The notes: generated by a model from the letters alone, not told the origin. 64,000 nt of DNA from Acinetobacter calcoaceticus (GCF_900520355.1 NZ_LS999521.1:3658001-3722000); one strand, 5' to 3'. Shown: positions 21,148 through 30,379, counted from the stretch's first letter. A program made the numbers and translations.

Positions 21148-21786
21148 ATGGTGGCATTAAATGTCGGGCAAGATTTTAAAAAAAGATGGTTAAATGCGCC
21201 TGAAGCTGTCCGTCATGCCTATCAACAGGATCTGGCACGTATTTGCGACTTACTAGAACCTCAAACACCTATTCAGCTTTGGGTTTTAAATGACGAAAAA
21301 GCGCAGTTAGAATCACAGCAAAAAATTGAACAAGCCTACGCTGACCTCAAAGCAGAGCTCATTGAGCAAGCACGTATTCGTCGTCAGCTTGCTTTAGAAA
21401 AAGCACTTGCTGACAAACGTGCATCAGAAGCAGCCTATGCTGCAGAGTTGCAAGCAGATGAAATTCGTAAGTTTAATGAACAAACTGAAACATTACACAT
21501 ATTACGTAGTCATTTAGAGCAAGAAGTTGCGGAGCAAACCGCACGTTATCAAAAGAACCCTGAAACACCAGCAATTAATTATTCATCTGGCGTAAAACTT
21601 AGTATTACCGATGATCAAATCTTATCTGAGCTTGAAAGTTTACGTATTCGTTTAGAACTTGAAGCTGAAAGCTTAATTGAACAGTCTGTAACGGCTTTCC
21701 GAGCTAAACTACATTCGGCAGCTCAAGAAGAAATTGAATACATTTTGAAAAATTCTAAGTTTTCTGATGAAAAAATAGAAAAGTAA
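21148..21786 (+). CDS. Uncharacterised coiled-coil protein downstream of holC
   Basis: I do not recognise a named family. The 212-residue product starts after a good AAGGAG site, 38 bp past holC. Residues about 50-135 are a long charged helix rich in Ala, Glu, Lys, Arg and Gln, likely coiled coil; a short Pro-containing break (QKNPETPAINYSSG) is followed by a second helical segment (about 160-205). There is no signal peptide, membrane helix or Cys. A cytoplasmic structural or replication-associated role could be guessed from its neighbour, but nothing in the sequence shows it. Confidence 0.75.
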   Translation: MVALNVGQDFKKRWLNAPEAVRHAYQQDLARICDLLEPQTPIQLWVLNDEKAQLESQQKIEQAYADLKAELIEQARIRRQLALEKALADKRASEAAYAAELQADEIRKFNEQTETLHILRSHLEQEVAEQTARYQKNPETPAINYSSGVKLSITDDQILSELESLRIRLELEAESLIEQSVTAFRAKLHSAAQEEIEYILKNSKFSDEKIEK

Positions 21787-21805
21787 ACCTCTAAATCTTG
21801 TTCTT

Positions 21806-21879
21806 GTCATAAAAATGACACGTATATGTCACAGAATAGACATATAGATTATTCTTATAGATCAATTAATTATAAGAAT
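21806..21879 (+). promoter_or_regulatory. Cluster of palindromes upstream of the 72-aa gene
   Basis: Three inverted repeats lie within 75 bp: GTCAT-AAAA-ATGAC (21806-21819), TGACA-6-TGTCA (21816-21831) and a perfect 9-bp pair ATTCTTATA / TATAAGAAT (21851-21859 and 21871-21879, 11-bp spacer). They fill the gap between the coiled-coil gene and the start at 21918. Probably operator and promoter elements; the regulator is unknown. Confidence 0.45.
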
Positions 21880-21917
21880 GAAAAGTAGTTATTCAAGATA
21901 ATTAATGAGGATAAGAG

Positions 21918-22136
21918 ATGGACATTCTGCATCAGATTTCAAAGCAAGTTGAACAGCTAAATCAGGGTGAGCAATGGACGTTTTCAGCACAAGAATTTTA
22001 TATGAGTCATAACGACTTTAACTCTTTATCTATCTTACTTACACGTGAGTCTAAAACCCGTGATTTTACAATTACTCGCACTCAGCATAACAAGCCATGG
22101 GTCGGTACACATTCGGTTACTCTAACCAAGCATTAA
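21918..22136 (+). CDS. Small uncharacterised protein (72 aa)
   Basis: A 72-residue soluble protein (MDILHQISKQVEQLNQGEQW ... HSVTLTKH) of unknown family. It is preceded by GAGGATAAGAG directly before the ATG, has its own palindrome-rich upstream region, and ends just before a strong terminator, so it looks like a genuine independently expressed gene. The sequence is polar with no Cys, signal or membrane segment; the second half may form beta strands (TRDFTITRTQ). No function can be assigned. Confidence 0.75.
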   Translation: MDILHQISKQVEQLNQGEQWTFSAQEFYMSHNDFNSLSILLTRESKTRDFTITRTQHNKPWVGTHSVTLTKH

Positions 22137-22147
22137 ATTTTCAAAAT

Positions 22148-22178
22148 AAAAAAACCGGAACATGTGTCCGGTTTTTTT
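22148..22178 (+). terminator. Bidirectional terminator between the 72-aa gene and ribE
   Basis: AACCGGA, 7-base loop, TCCGGTT with a T-run on both strands, placed between two convergent genes. Confidence 0.9.
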
Positions 22179-22196
22179 ATTTTAACGATCTAGCTT

Positions 22197-22856
22197 TTAT
22201 TTTAAAAAGCCATTCTCAGCTAAAAAAGACATACTAATATTTGACTCTGTTTTTTGTTCAGCAGCCTTGTCACCTAGTAATAAACGCTCGATATAACGCG
22301 CTAAAACATCGACTTCAAGGTTTACCTTGCTGCCGACTTGCCAAGTTCCAATATTAGTACGCTCTGCTGTATGCGGAATTAAGTTCAAGCTTAAAATATT
22401 TCCACGTAAGTGGTTAATCGTTAAACTAATACCATCTACGGTCACAGAACCTTTTTCCGCTAAATATTTAGCAAGTTCTGCGGGTGCCGTAACTTCATAA
22501 TAGATTGAACGAGCGTCTTCCCGTACTACGGTAATTTCACCCACGCCATCAACGTGACCACTTACAATATGTCCACCAAAGCGTGTTGTCGGTAACATTG
22601 CCTTTTCAACATTGACACGTTGCCCAACTTTCCAGTGACCCAAAGTCGTTCGGTTCAAGCTTTCACGAGAAACATCGGCAGCATACCAATTATCACCCCA
22701 TTCAATCACGGTGAGGCAAATACCATTGGTTGCAATCGAGTCACCCAAATGTACATCTGACATATCCAGATCAGTCTGAATACGTAAACGCACATCTCCA
22801 CCTACACTTTGCAGGCTTTCAACTTTTCCTAAACTTTCAATAATGCCTGTAAACAT
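22197..22856 (-). CDS. ribE: Riboflavin synthase (alpha chain)
   Basis: Dismutates two 6,7-dimethyl-8-ribityllumazine molecules to riboflavin. The 219-residue protein shows the duplicated lumazine-binding barrel: repeat one starts MFTGIIESLG and includes the SIATNGICLTV stretch, repeat two starts HVDGVGEI and includes VTVDGISLTIN. The C-terminus forms the trimerisation helix. It is the last gene of a minus-strand series ribD - methyltransferase - ribE, 43 bp after the methyltransferase. No FMN riboswitch is visible directly upstream. Confidence 0.95.
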   Translation of the reverse strand: MFTGIIESLGKVESLQSVGGDVRLRIQTDLDMSDVHLGDSIATNGICLTVIEWGDNWYAADVSRESLNRTTLGHWKVGQRVNVEKAMLPTTRFGGHIVSGHVDGVGEITVVREDARSIYYEVTAPAELAKYLAEKGSVTVDGISLTINHLRGNILSLNLIPHTAERTNIGTWQVGSKVNLEVDVLARYIERLLLGDKAAEQKTESNISMSFLAENGFLK

Positions 22857-22899
22857 GGCTCAATCTCCAAATCTTTTTACACTGCTTAAATTGCAGTGC

Positions 22900-24192
22900 T
22901 TACCAAAGTGCGAGCTGTGTACTATTACCTGAAGTATCTACACCACCTAGCTCGGCGAAGTGGTAAAGCTGGCCTAATAACTGACGTAATGGTGGTCCTG
23001 ACTTGGCATGAGTATCTGTAATCACAATAAACTCAAGCACGCGTGCACGTTCAGACTGTCGTTGTTTACTCACTCGATAGCGCGGAACATCTTGTGTTAA
23101 CAAGGTCACTTTGCCGCGCTCCAGATTGGCCATAAGCAAATCTTTCGGCTCGATATTACCATCAGTTGAATAACTGGTCAGAATATAGCGGGCATTGATG
23201 GTTGAAAGTAATTTTTCATACGCATCTTTCGCATATTTAGAAGAGTTATATGGGCTTGGACGCTCTTTACGCCAAGCTCTGTCAATTCCACTCTTATAAC
23301 CTTTAGTATCTGGTGAAGGTAAATCGGCCTGATCCCATAAAGTTAATGCATTCAAAACATGGTAATTACTACTATATGCATGTTGGTTATATGGTGGATC
23401 AAGATAAGCAACATCTACTTCAAAACCACTCATTTGATTTGCTAGATGCTGTGAATCTACACACCACATTTCAGCAGCAGGACGTTTACGATCACCAATC
23501 TCGCAAAAACGACTCGGTGTTAACCAAAGTAATGACTCAATTCGCTCTAATGCAGTTTGAGTACGCCCGCCCCACCCTTGATGGAAGCTTTTAAATACAC
23601 CACTGGTGTTACTGACAAAACTGGCTGAATAGAGCAAAGGCGCGAGCAATGCACTCATCTCTACATCATTAATTGCGCCTTGAGATTGCCATGTTGCAAT
23701 CTGCTGGCGAATCGCATCAATACGCATACCATTACGGCGTTTAAAGAACAAACGGTCACGAGCTGGATCATAAATATCATCATTACGTGGGCAAAGGTTA
23801 TGTGTTACCCAACCTTTAACTTCAGGTAAGCGATTTAAATAATCGATTGCCTTTTGATACCCGCCTAGCTCTTTAAAAGCAGGTGCATCAATACAAGCTA
23901 AAATCGCATGATTTAACGCATGGCTATAAGGTTCCCAGTCATTCGCAATCACACGGTAACCATTTTGACGTGCCAAACGAGACACGACACCACTGCCGGC
24001 AAAGAAATCGGCAAAAATCGGAGGATTCTTTTTCTTGCTATTCAGTGTCCCTGTAATTTCAAGGGCTTCTAAAATTAGATGGAGCAATCGGCGCTTGTTA
24101 CCCAAGTACGGTACAAGCTGATGGAAAAGATATTCGTCTGTCGTACGGGCTGCATGACGACGTTTGTGATAAACCGAAGGCTCTGGATTCAT
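22900..24192 (-). CDS. aamA: Orphan adenine-N6 DNA methyltransferase (D12/Dam-like class), AamA-type
   Basis: The 430-residue protein has YLGNKRRLLHLI near residue 30, SAM-binding motif I ADFFAGSGVV (61-70), a long presumed target-recognition region, and catalytic DPPY (265-268, in VAYLDPPYNQHAYS). Motif order and the PYLGNKRR start fit class D12 adenine methyltransferases. No restriction endonuclease gene is adjacent. It overlaps ribD by 4 bp and sits between ribD and ribE, so it is probably translated with the riboflavin genes. From memory, the A. baumannii ATCC 17978 gene A1S_0222 at this locus was named AamA, shown to methylate adenine and linked to surface motility; the symbol rests on that recollection and gene position. 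Confidence 0.8.
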   Translation of the reverse strand: MNPEPSVYHKRRHAARTTDEYLFHQLVPYLGNKRRLLHLILEALEITGTLNSKKKNPPIFADFFAGSGVVSRLARQNGYRVIANDWEPYSHALNHAILACIDAPAFKELGGYQKAIDYLNRLPEVKGWVTHNLCPRNDDIYDPARDRLFFKRRNGMRIDAIRQQIATWQSQGAINDVEMSALLAPLLYSASFVSNTSGVFKSFHQGWGGRTQTALERIESLLWLTPSRFCEIGDRKRPAAEMWCVDSQHLANQMSGFEVDVAYLDPPYNQHAYSSNYHVLNALTLWDQADLPSPDTKGYKSGIDRAWRKERPSPYNSSKYAKDAYEKLLSTINARYILTSYSTDGNIEPKDLLMANLERGKVTLLTQDVPRYRVSKQRQSERARVLEFIVITDTHAKSGPPLRQLLGQLYHFAELGGVDTSGNSTQLALW

Positions 24193-25274
24193 ACTTTCTC
24201 TTGCGTAGGGATTAACCTTAAGCGTATATCTTGATCAAGTTGTGTCACATCAAGAAGTGTAAAACGGAGTTGCTGTGCCATATATTCAAATTCTGCATTG
24301 AACATGGCTCTTGCACTTTTCCCCAATAATGTCGGGGCAATATAACTGATCAACTCATCTACCAAACCTTCTTGTAAAAAGGCAGTAGATAAGGTTGCAC
24401 CGGCTTCTACCAATACATCATAAATTTGATATTGCTTAGATAGGGTCTGTAACAGCACTTTTAAAGGCTGAATTTCTAATTGTATCACGCCTAAATCGGC
24501 AAGTTCTTGACGATATGGCCCCATCACCATCACAGTTTCAGGGTTTTCTAAAATTTTAGCAGCGAACGGCAAACGACCTTGGCGGTCTAAAATAATCCGT
24601 TTTGGCTGTGCAATTGTCTCAATATCAACACTGTCCAGAGTTCGTACATTAAGCTGACAATCATCTGCAATCACAGTTTCAATCCCTGTAATCACTGCTC
24701 CTGAAATGGCACGCCAATGCTGTACATCTTGACGCGCAACTACACCAGTAATCCATTTCGATTCACCAGATGCCATTGCCGTACGCCCATCTAGACTTGA
24801 AGCTACTTTTAAGCGTACATAAGGCATGCCCGTAGACATCGCCTTTAAAAAACCTTGGTTTAATTTTTCTGCCAAATCTTCACAAATGCCAACTTCTACT
24901 TCAATTCCGGCATTTTTCAGAATTTGAACACCCTTACCCGCAACCAGTGGGTTTGGATCTGGGCAAGCAACAACTACTTTTTTAACTTGAGCTTTAACCA
25001 GTGCTTCAGCACAAGGAGGAGTTCGCCCATAATGTGCACATGGCTCAAGCGTCACATACGCTGTTGCACCTTGAGCCTGTTCAGCGGCCTGACGCAAGGC
25101 AAAAACTTCGGCGTGTGGTTGACCTGCTTTAGGATGAAAGCCCTCGCCTATTAACTGATTATCTTTGACAATAACACAACCCACATTTGGATTAGGCTTA
25201 GTCGAATATAGACCTCGTTTGGCAAGTTCAATAGCTTGCTGCATCCAATAGTGATCTTTTTTCAACTCAGACAT
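24189..25274 (-). CDS. ribD: Bifunctional riboflavin deaminase/reductase RibD
   Basis: Carries out the second and third steps of riboflavin synthesis. The N-terminal deaminase domain (1-145) has the zinc ligands in PHAEV and PCAHYGRTPPC; the C-terminal reductase domain (about 150-361) shows PYVRLKVASSLDGRTA. The 361-residue length is standard. Its stop overlaps the methyltransferase start (ATGA) and it follows nrdR by 15 bp, the common nrdR-ribD order. Confidence 0.96.
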   Translation of the reverse strand: MSELKKDHYWMQQAIELAKRGLYSTKPNPNVGCVIVKDNQLIGEGFHPKAGQPHAEVFALRQAAEQAQGATAYVTLEPCAHYGRTPPCAEALVKAQVKKVVVACPDPNPLVAGKGVQILKNAGIEVEVGICEDLAEKLNQGFLKAMSTGMPYVRLKVASSLDGRTAMASGESKWITGVVARQDVQHWRAISGAVITGIETVIADDCQLNVRTLDSVDIETIAQPKRIILDRQGRLPFAAKILENPETVMVMGPYRQELADLGVIQLEIQPLKVLLQTLSKQYQIYDVLVEAGATLSTAFLQEGLVDELISYIAPTLLGKSARAMFNAEFEYMAQQLRFTLLDVTQLDQDIRLRLIPTQEKV

Positions 25275-25289
25275 AAAAATCTCAAATAG

Positions 25290-25748
25290 TTATTGTTCAC
25301 GTTGCTGCATTTGCTCAATTTGACGGCGAAAAGCTTCAACATCCTGAAAATCTTGATAAACAGAAGCAAATCGGACGTAAGCGACATGGTCGAGTGCAAA
25401 TAGAGATTGCATGACGACTTCACCAATTGTTCTAGACTTCACGTCACGCTCGCCTAAACGGCGAATCTGCAATTGAATATCACTTAAAACAGTTTCTATC
25501 TGTTCTTGGGTGACCGGACGTTTTTGCAAAGCATGCATTAACGAACGGCGTAGCTTGGCCTCATCGAAAGGTTCATTTTTTCCATTCGATTTGATCACAC
25601 GGGGCATCACCACTTCATAGCTTTCAAAAGTGGTAAAACGTTCACCGCAACTTACACACTCACGACGTCGACGAATCTGACAGCCTTCGGCGGCTAAACG
25701 TGAATCAATGACTTTACTATCTGCGGCGTTGCAAAATGGACAATGCAT
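25290..25748 (-). CDS. nrdR: Transcriptional repressor NrdR
   Basis: Nucleotide-sensing repressor of ribonucleotide reductase genes. The 152-residue protein has an N-terminal zinc ribbon (C3, C6, C31, C34; MHCPFC ... CVSCGERF) and an ATP-cone domain (about 49-139, [16 protein letters not shown]). Length and motifs are canonical. It is first in the series nrdR-ribD-methyltransferase-ribE. Confidence 0.96.
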   Translation of the reverse strand: MHCPFCNAADSKVIDSRLAAEGCQIRRRRECVSCGERFTTFESYEVVMPRVIKSNGKNEPFDEAKLRRSLMHALQKRPVTQEQIETVLSDIQLQIRRLGERDVKSRTIGEVVMQSLFALDHVAYVRFASVYQDFQDVEAFRRQIEQMQQREQ

Positions 25749-25825
25749 AGCGGACTTATAGGGTCGATTACTTTGACCTAGTGTAGCAAAATTTCTACAC
25801 TTACAGAACCAGCATTCTATAGGGC

Positions 25826-25852
25826 AAAAAAAACAGTCCGAAGACTGTTTTT
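25826..25852 (-). terminator. Terminator after amtB
   Basis: AAAAACAGTC, loop CGAA, GACTGTTTTT; on the minus strand followed by about eight T, 20 bp past the amtB stop. Confidence 0.85.
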
Positions 25853-25872
25853 AACATGAATGATATTAAGGA

Positions 25873-27267
25873 TTATTCAATACGTTCGCCATGTTGGCTT
25901 AAATCCAGACCCATGCGTTCATCATCAGCGTTAACACGGATACCAATCACAAGATCAATCACTTTAAGAATTACAAAAGTCGCTACACCACTGTAAATCA
26001 TGGTTGCCAATACGCCTTCAACTTGTACCCATAATTGTTTAGTGAATGTTGCTGCTAAGGGAACGTTCGCTGCTTTGATAATTTCATCACTGTAAAATAC
26101 GCCAGTTAAAATCGCACCGACAATACCGCCTACAGCATGTAAACCAAACGCATCCAAAGCATCATCGGCTTTAAGTAAGCGTTTAAGTGCGGTAATACCC
26201 CAGAAGCACACGACACCACCGATAAGGCCCATGACTAAAGCACCGCCTACACCGACGAAACCTGCTGCTGGCGTAATCACAACCAAACCAGCGACAGCAC
26301 CAGAAGCACCACCTAATACAGATGCTTTACCACGAATCATACGTTCAACAACTAACCATGATAATGCAGCAGCAGCGGCAGCAACTTGAGTCACTAAAAT
26401 TGCCATACTTGCACGAGCACCAGCACCTAAAGCACTACCACCGTTAAAGCCAAACCAACCTACCCAAAGTAAGCTTGCACCGACAACGGTTAGAGTCAAA
26501 TTATGCGGAGCCATAGATTCACGGCCAAGGCCAATACGCTTTCCAAGCATGTAAGCAGCAACTAAACCAGCTACACCTGAGTTGATATGTACAACTGTAC
26601 CGCCAGCAAAATCTAAGGCGCCTGCTTTAAATAACCAGCCATCTGCCGCCCAAACCCAGTGAGTAATTGGTGCATAAACAACGAGTACCCAAACTGCAAT
26701 GAAGATCATGAAAGCTGAGTACTTCATGCGGTCTGCAATAGAACCACTTAGAATTGCAACTGTAATAATGGCAAAGGTCATTTGGAAAATAACAAAAAGA
26801 CTTTCAGGAATTGTGCCACTCAATGCATCAAACGCGACTCCGTTTAGCATTGCTTTAGACAAATCACCAAAAAATGCACCTGTGCCAGAGAACGCGATTG
26901 AATACCCAGCAATGACCCACAGCAAACTTACTAAAATCGCAGCGGAAAGGCTGAACATCATAGTACTTAATACATTTTTTTTACGTACCATACCGCCGTA
27001 GAATAGTGCCAACCCAGGAATGGTCATTAATAGAACCAATGCGGTTGAAACTAAAATCCAAGAGGTATCACCCGTATCAAGAGTAGGTGTCGGTGCTGGA
27101 GCTGCTGGAGTTTCAGCAACTGGTGCTTCTGCAGTAGTTGCAGTAGCTTGAGATGTTGATGTAGCCGCAACTTCCGATGTAGGCGTTGTTACAGCATCTT
27201 CTGCCCAAACGGCAGTACCACCCAAAAGAGCGCCTGATAGACTTAGCGCCATAAGCATTTTTTTCAT
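25873..27267 (-). CDS. amtB: Ammonium transporter AmtB
   Basis: Trimeric inner-membrane ammonium channel. The 464-residue protein has a signal peptide (to about residue 22) and an unusual Ala/Thr/Pro-rich periplasmic linker to about residue 65. Eleven membrane helices follow, containing DFAGGTVVHINSG and GLHAVGGIVGAILTG, which carry the pore histidines. The C-terminal tail DDERMGLDLSQHGE is the GlnK-binding segment. It lies 56 bp after glnK, forming the classical glnK-amtB operon. Confidence 0.96.
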   Translation of the reverse strand: MKKMLMALSLSGALLGGTAVWAEDAVTTPTSEVAATSTSQATATTAEAPVAETPAAPAPTPTLDTGDTSWILVSTALVLLMTIPGLALFYGGMVRKKNVLSTMMFSLSAAILVSLLWVIAGYSIAFSGTGAFFGDLSKAMLNGVAFDALSGTIPESLFVIFQMTFAIITVAILSGSIADRMKYSAFMIFIAVWVLVVYAPITHWVWAADGWLFKAGALDFAGGTVVHINSGVAGLVAAYMLGKRIGLGRESMAPHNLTLTVVGASLLWVGWFGFNGGSALGAGARASMAILVTQVAAAAAALSWLVVERMIRGKASVLGGASGAVAGLVVITPAAGFVGVGGALVMGLIGGVVCFWGITALKRLLKADDALDAFGLHAVGGIVGAILTGVFYSDEIIKAANVPLAATFTKQLWVQVEGVLATMIYSGVATFVILKVIDLVIGIRVNADDERMGLDLSQHGERIE

Positions 27268-27323
27268 TCGTGTCCCCCAACCTCATTTGCGAGTTATTTT
27301 CTACTCAGCAAGCTTTGTGCCAA

Positions 27324-27698
<375 letters not shown>

Positions 27699-27703
27699 TT
27701 ATG

Positions 27704-27719
27704 TTCAATTTTCATGCCA
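27704..27719 (-). promoter_or_regulatory. Sigma-54 (-24/-12) promoter for glnK-amtB
   Basis: The minus strand reads TGGCATGAAAATTGAA, matching TGGCACG-N4-TTGCW with two mismatches and exact spacing. It lies 42-57 bp upstream of the glnK ATG. NtrC-type control under nitrogen limitation is the established pattern for this operon; I saw no clear NtrC site. Confidence 0.65.
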
Positions 27720-27940
27720 ATATTTCAAAGGTTGAGGGAAATGAACCTATTGCATGAACTTTCTTTATAACCTATTTAGTGATCAAGATGTAGATGAGCT
27801 ATTAAAAATAAAATGAATTTTCAGTATAGTTATATGCTGATTTAATGTTCTATTTGTACTAAAAGAATTGAAACCTATATCCCACGTTCAAGCAGTGGTA
27901 AACTGTAAACCATAAGGTAATACAACACTTTGGATATTTT

Positions 27941-28168
27941 ATGCTAGAAACTTTATTACAGGCCATTCTGGAAAAAATTGATGAGCCTAAAAAAGATTTG
28001 GAAAAAAATTTACGTGCATTATTAAATGAAGCAGTCGAGAAGTTAGACCTTGTTTCCAGACAAGAGATTGACCGTCAAAAGACCGCACTTCACTCAGCTA
28101 ACCAACGTTTAGCAGAGCTACAAAAACAAGTGGAACTATTAGAAGAAACTTTAAAGAACAAAAAATAA
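27941..28168 (+). CDS. ubiK: Ubiquinone biosynthesis accessory factor UbiK (BMFP family)
   Basis: A 75-residue protein of the BMFP/YqiC family: amphipathic N-terminal helix (MLETLLQAILEKIDEPKKDLEKNL) and a C-terminal coiled coil (LAELQKQVELLEETLKNKK) that trimerises. UbiK helps aerobic ubiquinone synthesis together with UbiJ. It sits 65 bp before comM in the same direction, as in other gammaproteobacteria. Confidence 0.88.
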   Translation: MLETLLQAILEKIDEPKKDLEKNLRALLNEAVEKLDLVSRQEIDRQKTALHSANQRLAELQKQVELLEETLKNKK

Positions 28169-28233
28169 GCACCAATGTAGCGCACTTATACTTTACAACG
28201 ATTAAAAATGAAGCACCATAATGGAACAACAAG

Positions 28234-29718
28234 ATGTCTTTTTCTAAAATTTATACACGGGGACTTTTGGGTTTACATGCACCTCTCATTGAAGTAGAGG
28301 TACATGTGAGTCAAGGCTTACCTTCTCTTACCATTGTAGGCCTAGCCGAAGCGGCAGTAAGAGAAAGTAAAGATCGAGTTCGCTCAGCAATTATTAACAG
28401 TGGATTTCAATTTCCGACTAAACGACTGACCATTAATCTTGCACCAGCAGATTTGCCCAAAGATGGTTCACGTCTAGATTTACCAATTGCTTTAGGTATT
28501 TTAATTGCCTCTGGTCAGCTCCCAGAAAACTGTGCCGAAGATTTTGAATTTATTGGAGAGTTAGCACTTGATGGTCATGTAAGGCCAGTGTCAGGTACTT
28601 TAACTTTGGCAATGGCGTGTCAACAAGCCAAGCATAAAATGCTTTTTCCGTTTGATAATAGTCAGGATATTAGTCATTTACCTGACTTTAAATGTTATCC
28701 AGTGAGCCATTTAAAAGAAGTCTGTGAACATTTTCTGGGCACAAAATCTCTATCTTCGATTGAACCTTCAACTACATCAAATCAAATGCCTTATAAATTT
28801 GACCTTGCAGATGTAAAAGGTCAGCTACGCCCACGCCGCGCACTCGAAATTGCTGCTGCTGGGGGGCACTCCTTACTTTTTAAAGGACCACCCGGCACCG
28901 GTAAAACTTTACTCGCCTCAAGGCTCCCTTCAATTTTGCCGCCTCTTTCTAATCAAGAAACACTTGAAGTTGCAAGCATTTACTCTATTTCAAATACATC
29001 TCATACGTTTGGTCAACGGCCATTTCGAGCGCCCCATCATACAGCATCCGCTATTGCACTCGTTGGGGGCGGTTCTCATCCTAAACCGGGTGAAATTACA
29101 TTATCGCATTTAGGCGTGCTCTTTTTAGATGAACTTCCTGAGTTTGATAGAAAAGTACTAGAAGTTTTACGTCAGCCGCTTGAGTCCAAAGAAATCATTA
29201 TTTCACGAGCAGCTCGGCAAATTACTTACCCAGCTAACTTCCAACTGATTGCAGCGATGAACCCCTGCCCATGTGGTTATGCATTTAACCAAGATAGTCG
29301 TTGTCAGTGTTCACCTGAGAGTATTAAGCGCTATCAAAACCGTATATCGGGACCTTTACTTGACCGTATCGATTTACATATTGATGTGCCACCATTAAAG
29401 GCCCAAGAGCTACAAGATCCAACGCCTGTTGAAAATTCGAGCAGTGTTCGACAACGTGTGATTTATGCCTATGAACAACAGATTCAAAGACAAAATTGTT
29501 TAAATCAAGCGCTTTCGCCGAAACAGCTAGAACAACATGCTGTACTTGATAGTACTTCTCAACGAATGATTGAAATGGCTCAGCAACGTTTAAATTTATC
29601 GGCTCGTGCTTATCATCGTGTTTTACGCGTTGCTCGTACCATTGCCGATTTAGCTCAAAGTGAAGTGATTCAAAGTTCTCACCTTACAGAAGCATTATCC
29701 TATCGAGGAAATAGTTAA
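28234..29718 (+). CDS. comM: Competence-related AAA+ helicase ComM (YifB/Mg-chelatase-like), intact
   Basis: ComM is a hexameric helicase that promotes branch migration during natural transformation. The 494-residue product has the N-terminal ChlI-like domain (GLAEAAVRESKDRVRSAI), Walker A GPPGTGKT, Walker B FLDELPEF, a zinc-finger-like cluster CPCGYAFNQDSRCQC and a C-terminal Mg-chelatase domain. The reading frame is complete. comM is the main AbaR resistance-island insertion site in A. baumannii; no island is present here. A second, diverged copy of its 3' end lies at 30380-30471. Confidence 0.95.
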   Translation: MSFSKIYTRGLLGLHAPLIEVEVHVSQGLPSLTIVGLAEAAVRESKDRVRSAIINSGFQFPTKRLTINLAPADLPKDGSRLDLPIALGILIASGQLPENCAEDFEFIGELALDGHVRPVSGTLTLAMACQQAKHKMLFPFDNSQDISHLPDFKCYPVSHLKEVCEHFLGTKSLSSIEPSTTSNQMPYKFDLADVKGQLRPRRALEIAAAGGHSLLFKGPPGTGKTLLASRLPSILPPLSNQETLEVASIYSISNTSHTFGQRPFRAPHHTASAIALVGGGSHPKPGEITLSHLGVLFLDELPEFDRKVLEVLRQPLESKEIIISRAARQITYPANFQLIAAMNPCPCGYAFNQDSRCQCSPESIKRYQNRISGPLLDRIDLHIDVPPLKAQELQDPTPVENSSSVRQRVIYAYEQQIQRQNCLNQALSPKQLEQHAVLDSTSQRMIEMAQQRLNLSARAYHRVLRVARTIADLAQSEVIQSSHLTEALSYRGNS

Positions 29719-29725
29719 CAAATGA

Positions 29726-29757
29726 AAAAACAGCGGATCGTGAGTCCGCTGTTTTTA
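29726..29757 (+). terminator. Terminator after comM
   Basis: CAGCGGA, short loop, TCCGCTG then TTTTT. A degenerate second copy stands at 30487-30518. Confidence 0.88.
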
Positions 29758-29822
29758 ATATTTATATGAGTTGTTAATTAAAGAATTTATTACTGCCTAT
29801 ATAAGAAGGCAAAGAGGACGCT

Positions 29823-30368
29823 ATGAAAATTTTGGCTATCTCCGGCAGTGCAAGAGAGGCATCTACAAATACAGCGCTATTACGAGCAATGAAAGATATA
29901 GCACCGTCCAGTATTGAATTTTCAGTTTTCGATCAAATTAATACTTTGCCTATCTTTTCTCCGGATGATGAGGGAGAAAAAACGCCTGCTGTAGTAGAAG
30001 AATTTATCAAATCTGTTTCTGCCTCAGATGGCATTATCATCTCAAGTCCTGAATATATCCGTTGTATTCCAGGCGGTCTTAAAAATGCAATTGACTGGAT
30101 GGTTTCCCGCACCGAAATCATAGACAAGCCTATCGTTCTAGTTCATGCATCTAGCCGCGGTGACGATATGCTGGTTTCTTTAAGAAGAGTACTATCGACC
30201 GTTAGCAGCAATTTTTTTGAAGATTTATTTTTACGGATCTCTGTTCTTAGCAAATCTCCTGAACAAATTATTGAGATGCTGCAAACTGACCAATATAAAT
30301 CACAAATTACACCTTTTCTGCTTAGCTTTGTCTCAGAGATTCAGAAGTATCAAGATCAATTAGAGTAA
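29823..30368 (+). CDS. NADPH-dependent FMN reductase family protein
   Basis: A 181-residue flavodoxin-fold protein. It starts MKILAISGSAREASTNTALL, the phosphate-binding GSxRxxSxN-type loop of FMN/quinone/chromate reductases, and has IIISSPEYIRCIPGGLKNAIDW, the flavin-contacting segment. It probably reduces FMN, quinones or metals with NAD(P)H; the substrate is unknown. AGAGGA precedes the ATG. The gene sits between the real comM 3' end and a diverged duplicate of that 3' end, suggesting acquisition as a small cassette. Confidence 0.85.
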   Translation: MKILAISGSAREASTNTALLRAMKDIAPSSIEFSVFDQINTLPIFSPDDEGEKTPAVVEEFIKSVSASDGIIISSPEYIRCIPGGLKNAIDWMVSRTEIIDKPIVLVHASSRGDDMLVSLRRVLSTVSSNFFEDLFLRISVLSKSPEQIIEMLQTDQYKSQITPFLLSFVSEIQKYQDQLE

Positions 30369-30379
30369 GCTGATCACCG

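Noticed and set aside
22857..22900. FMN riboswitch before ribE
   Set aside because: The gap is 43 bp and lacks the RFN element.
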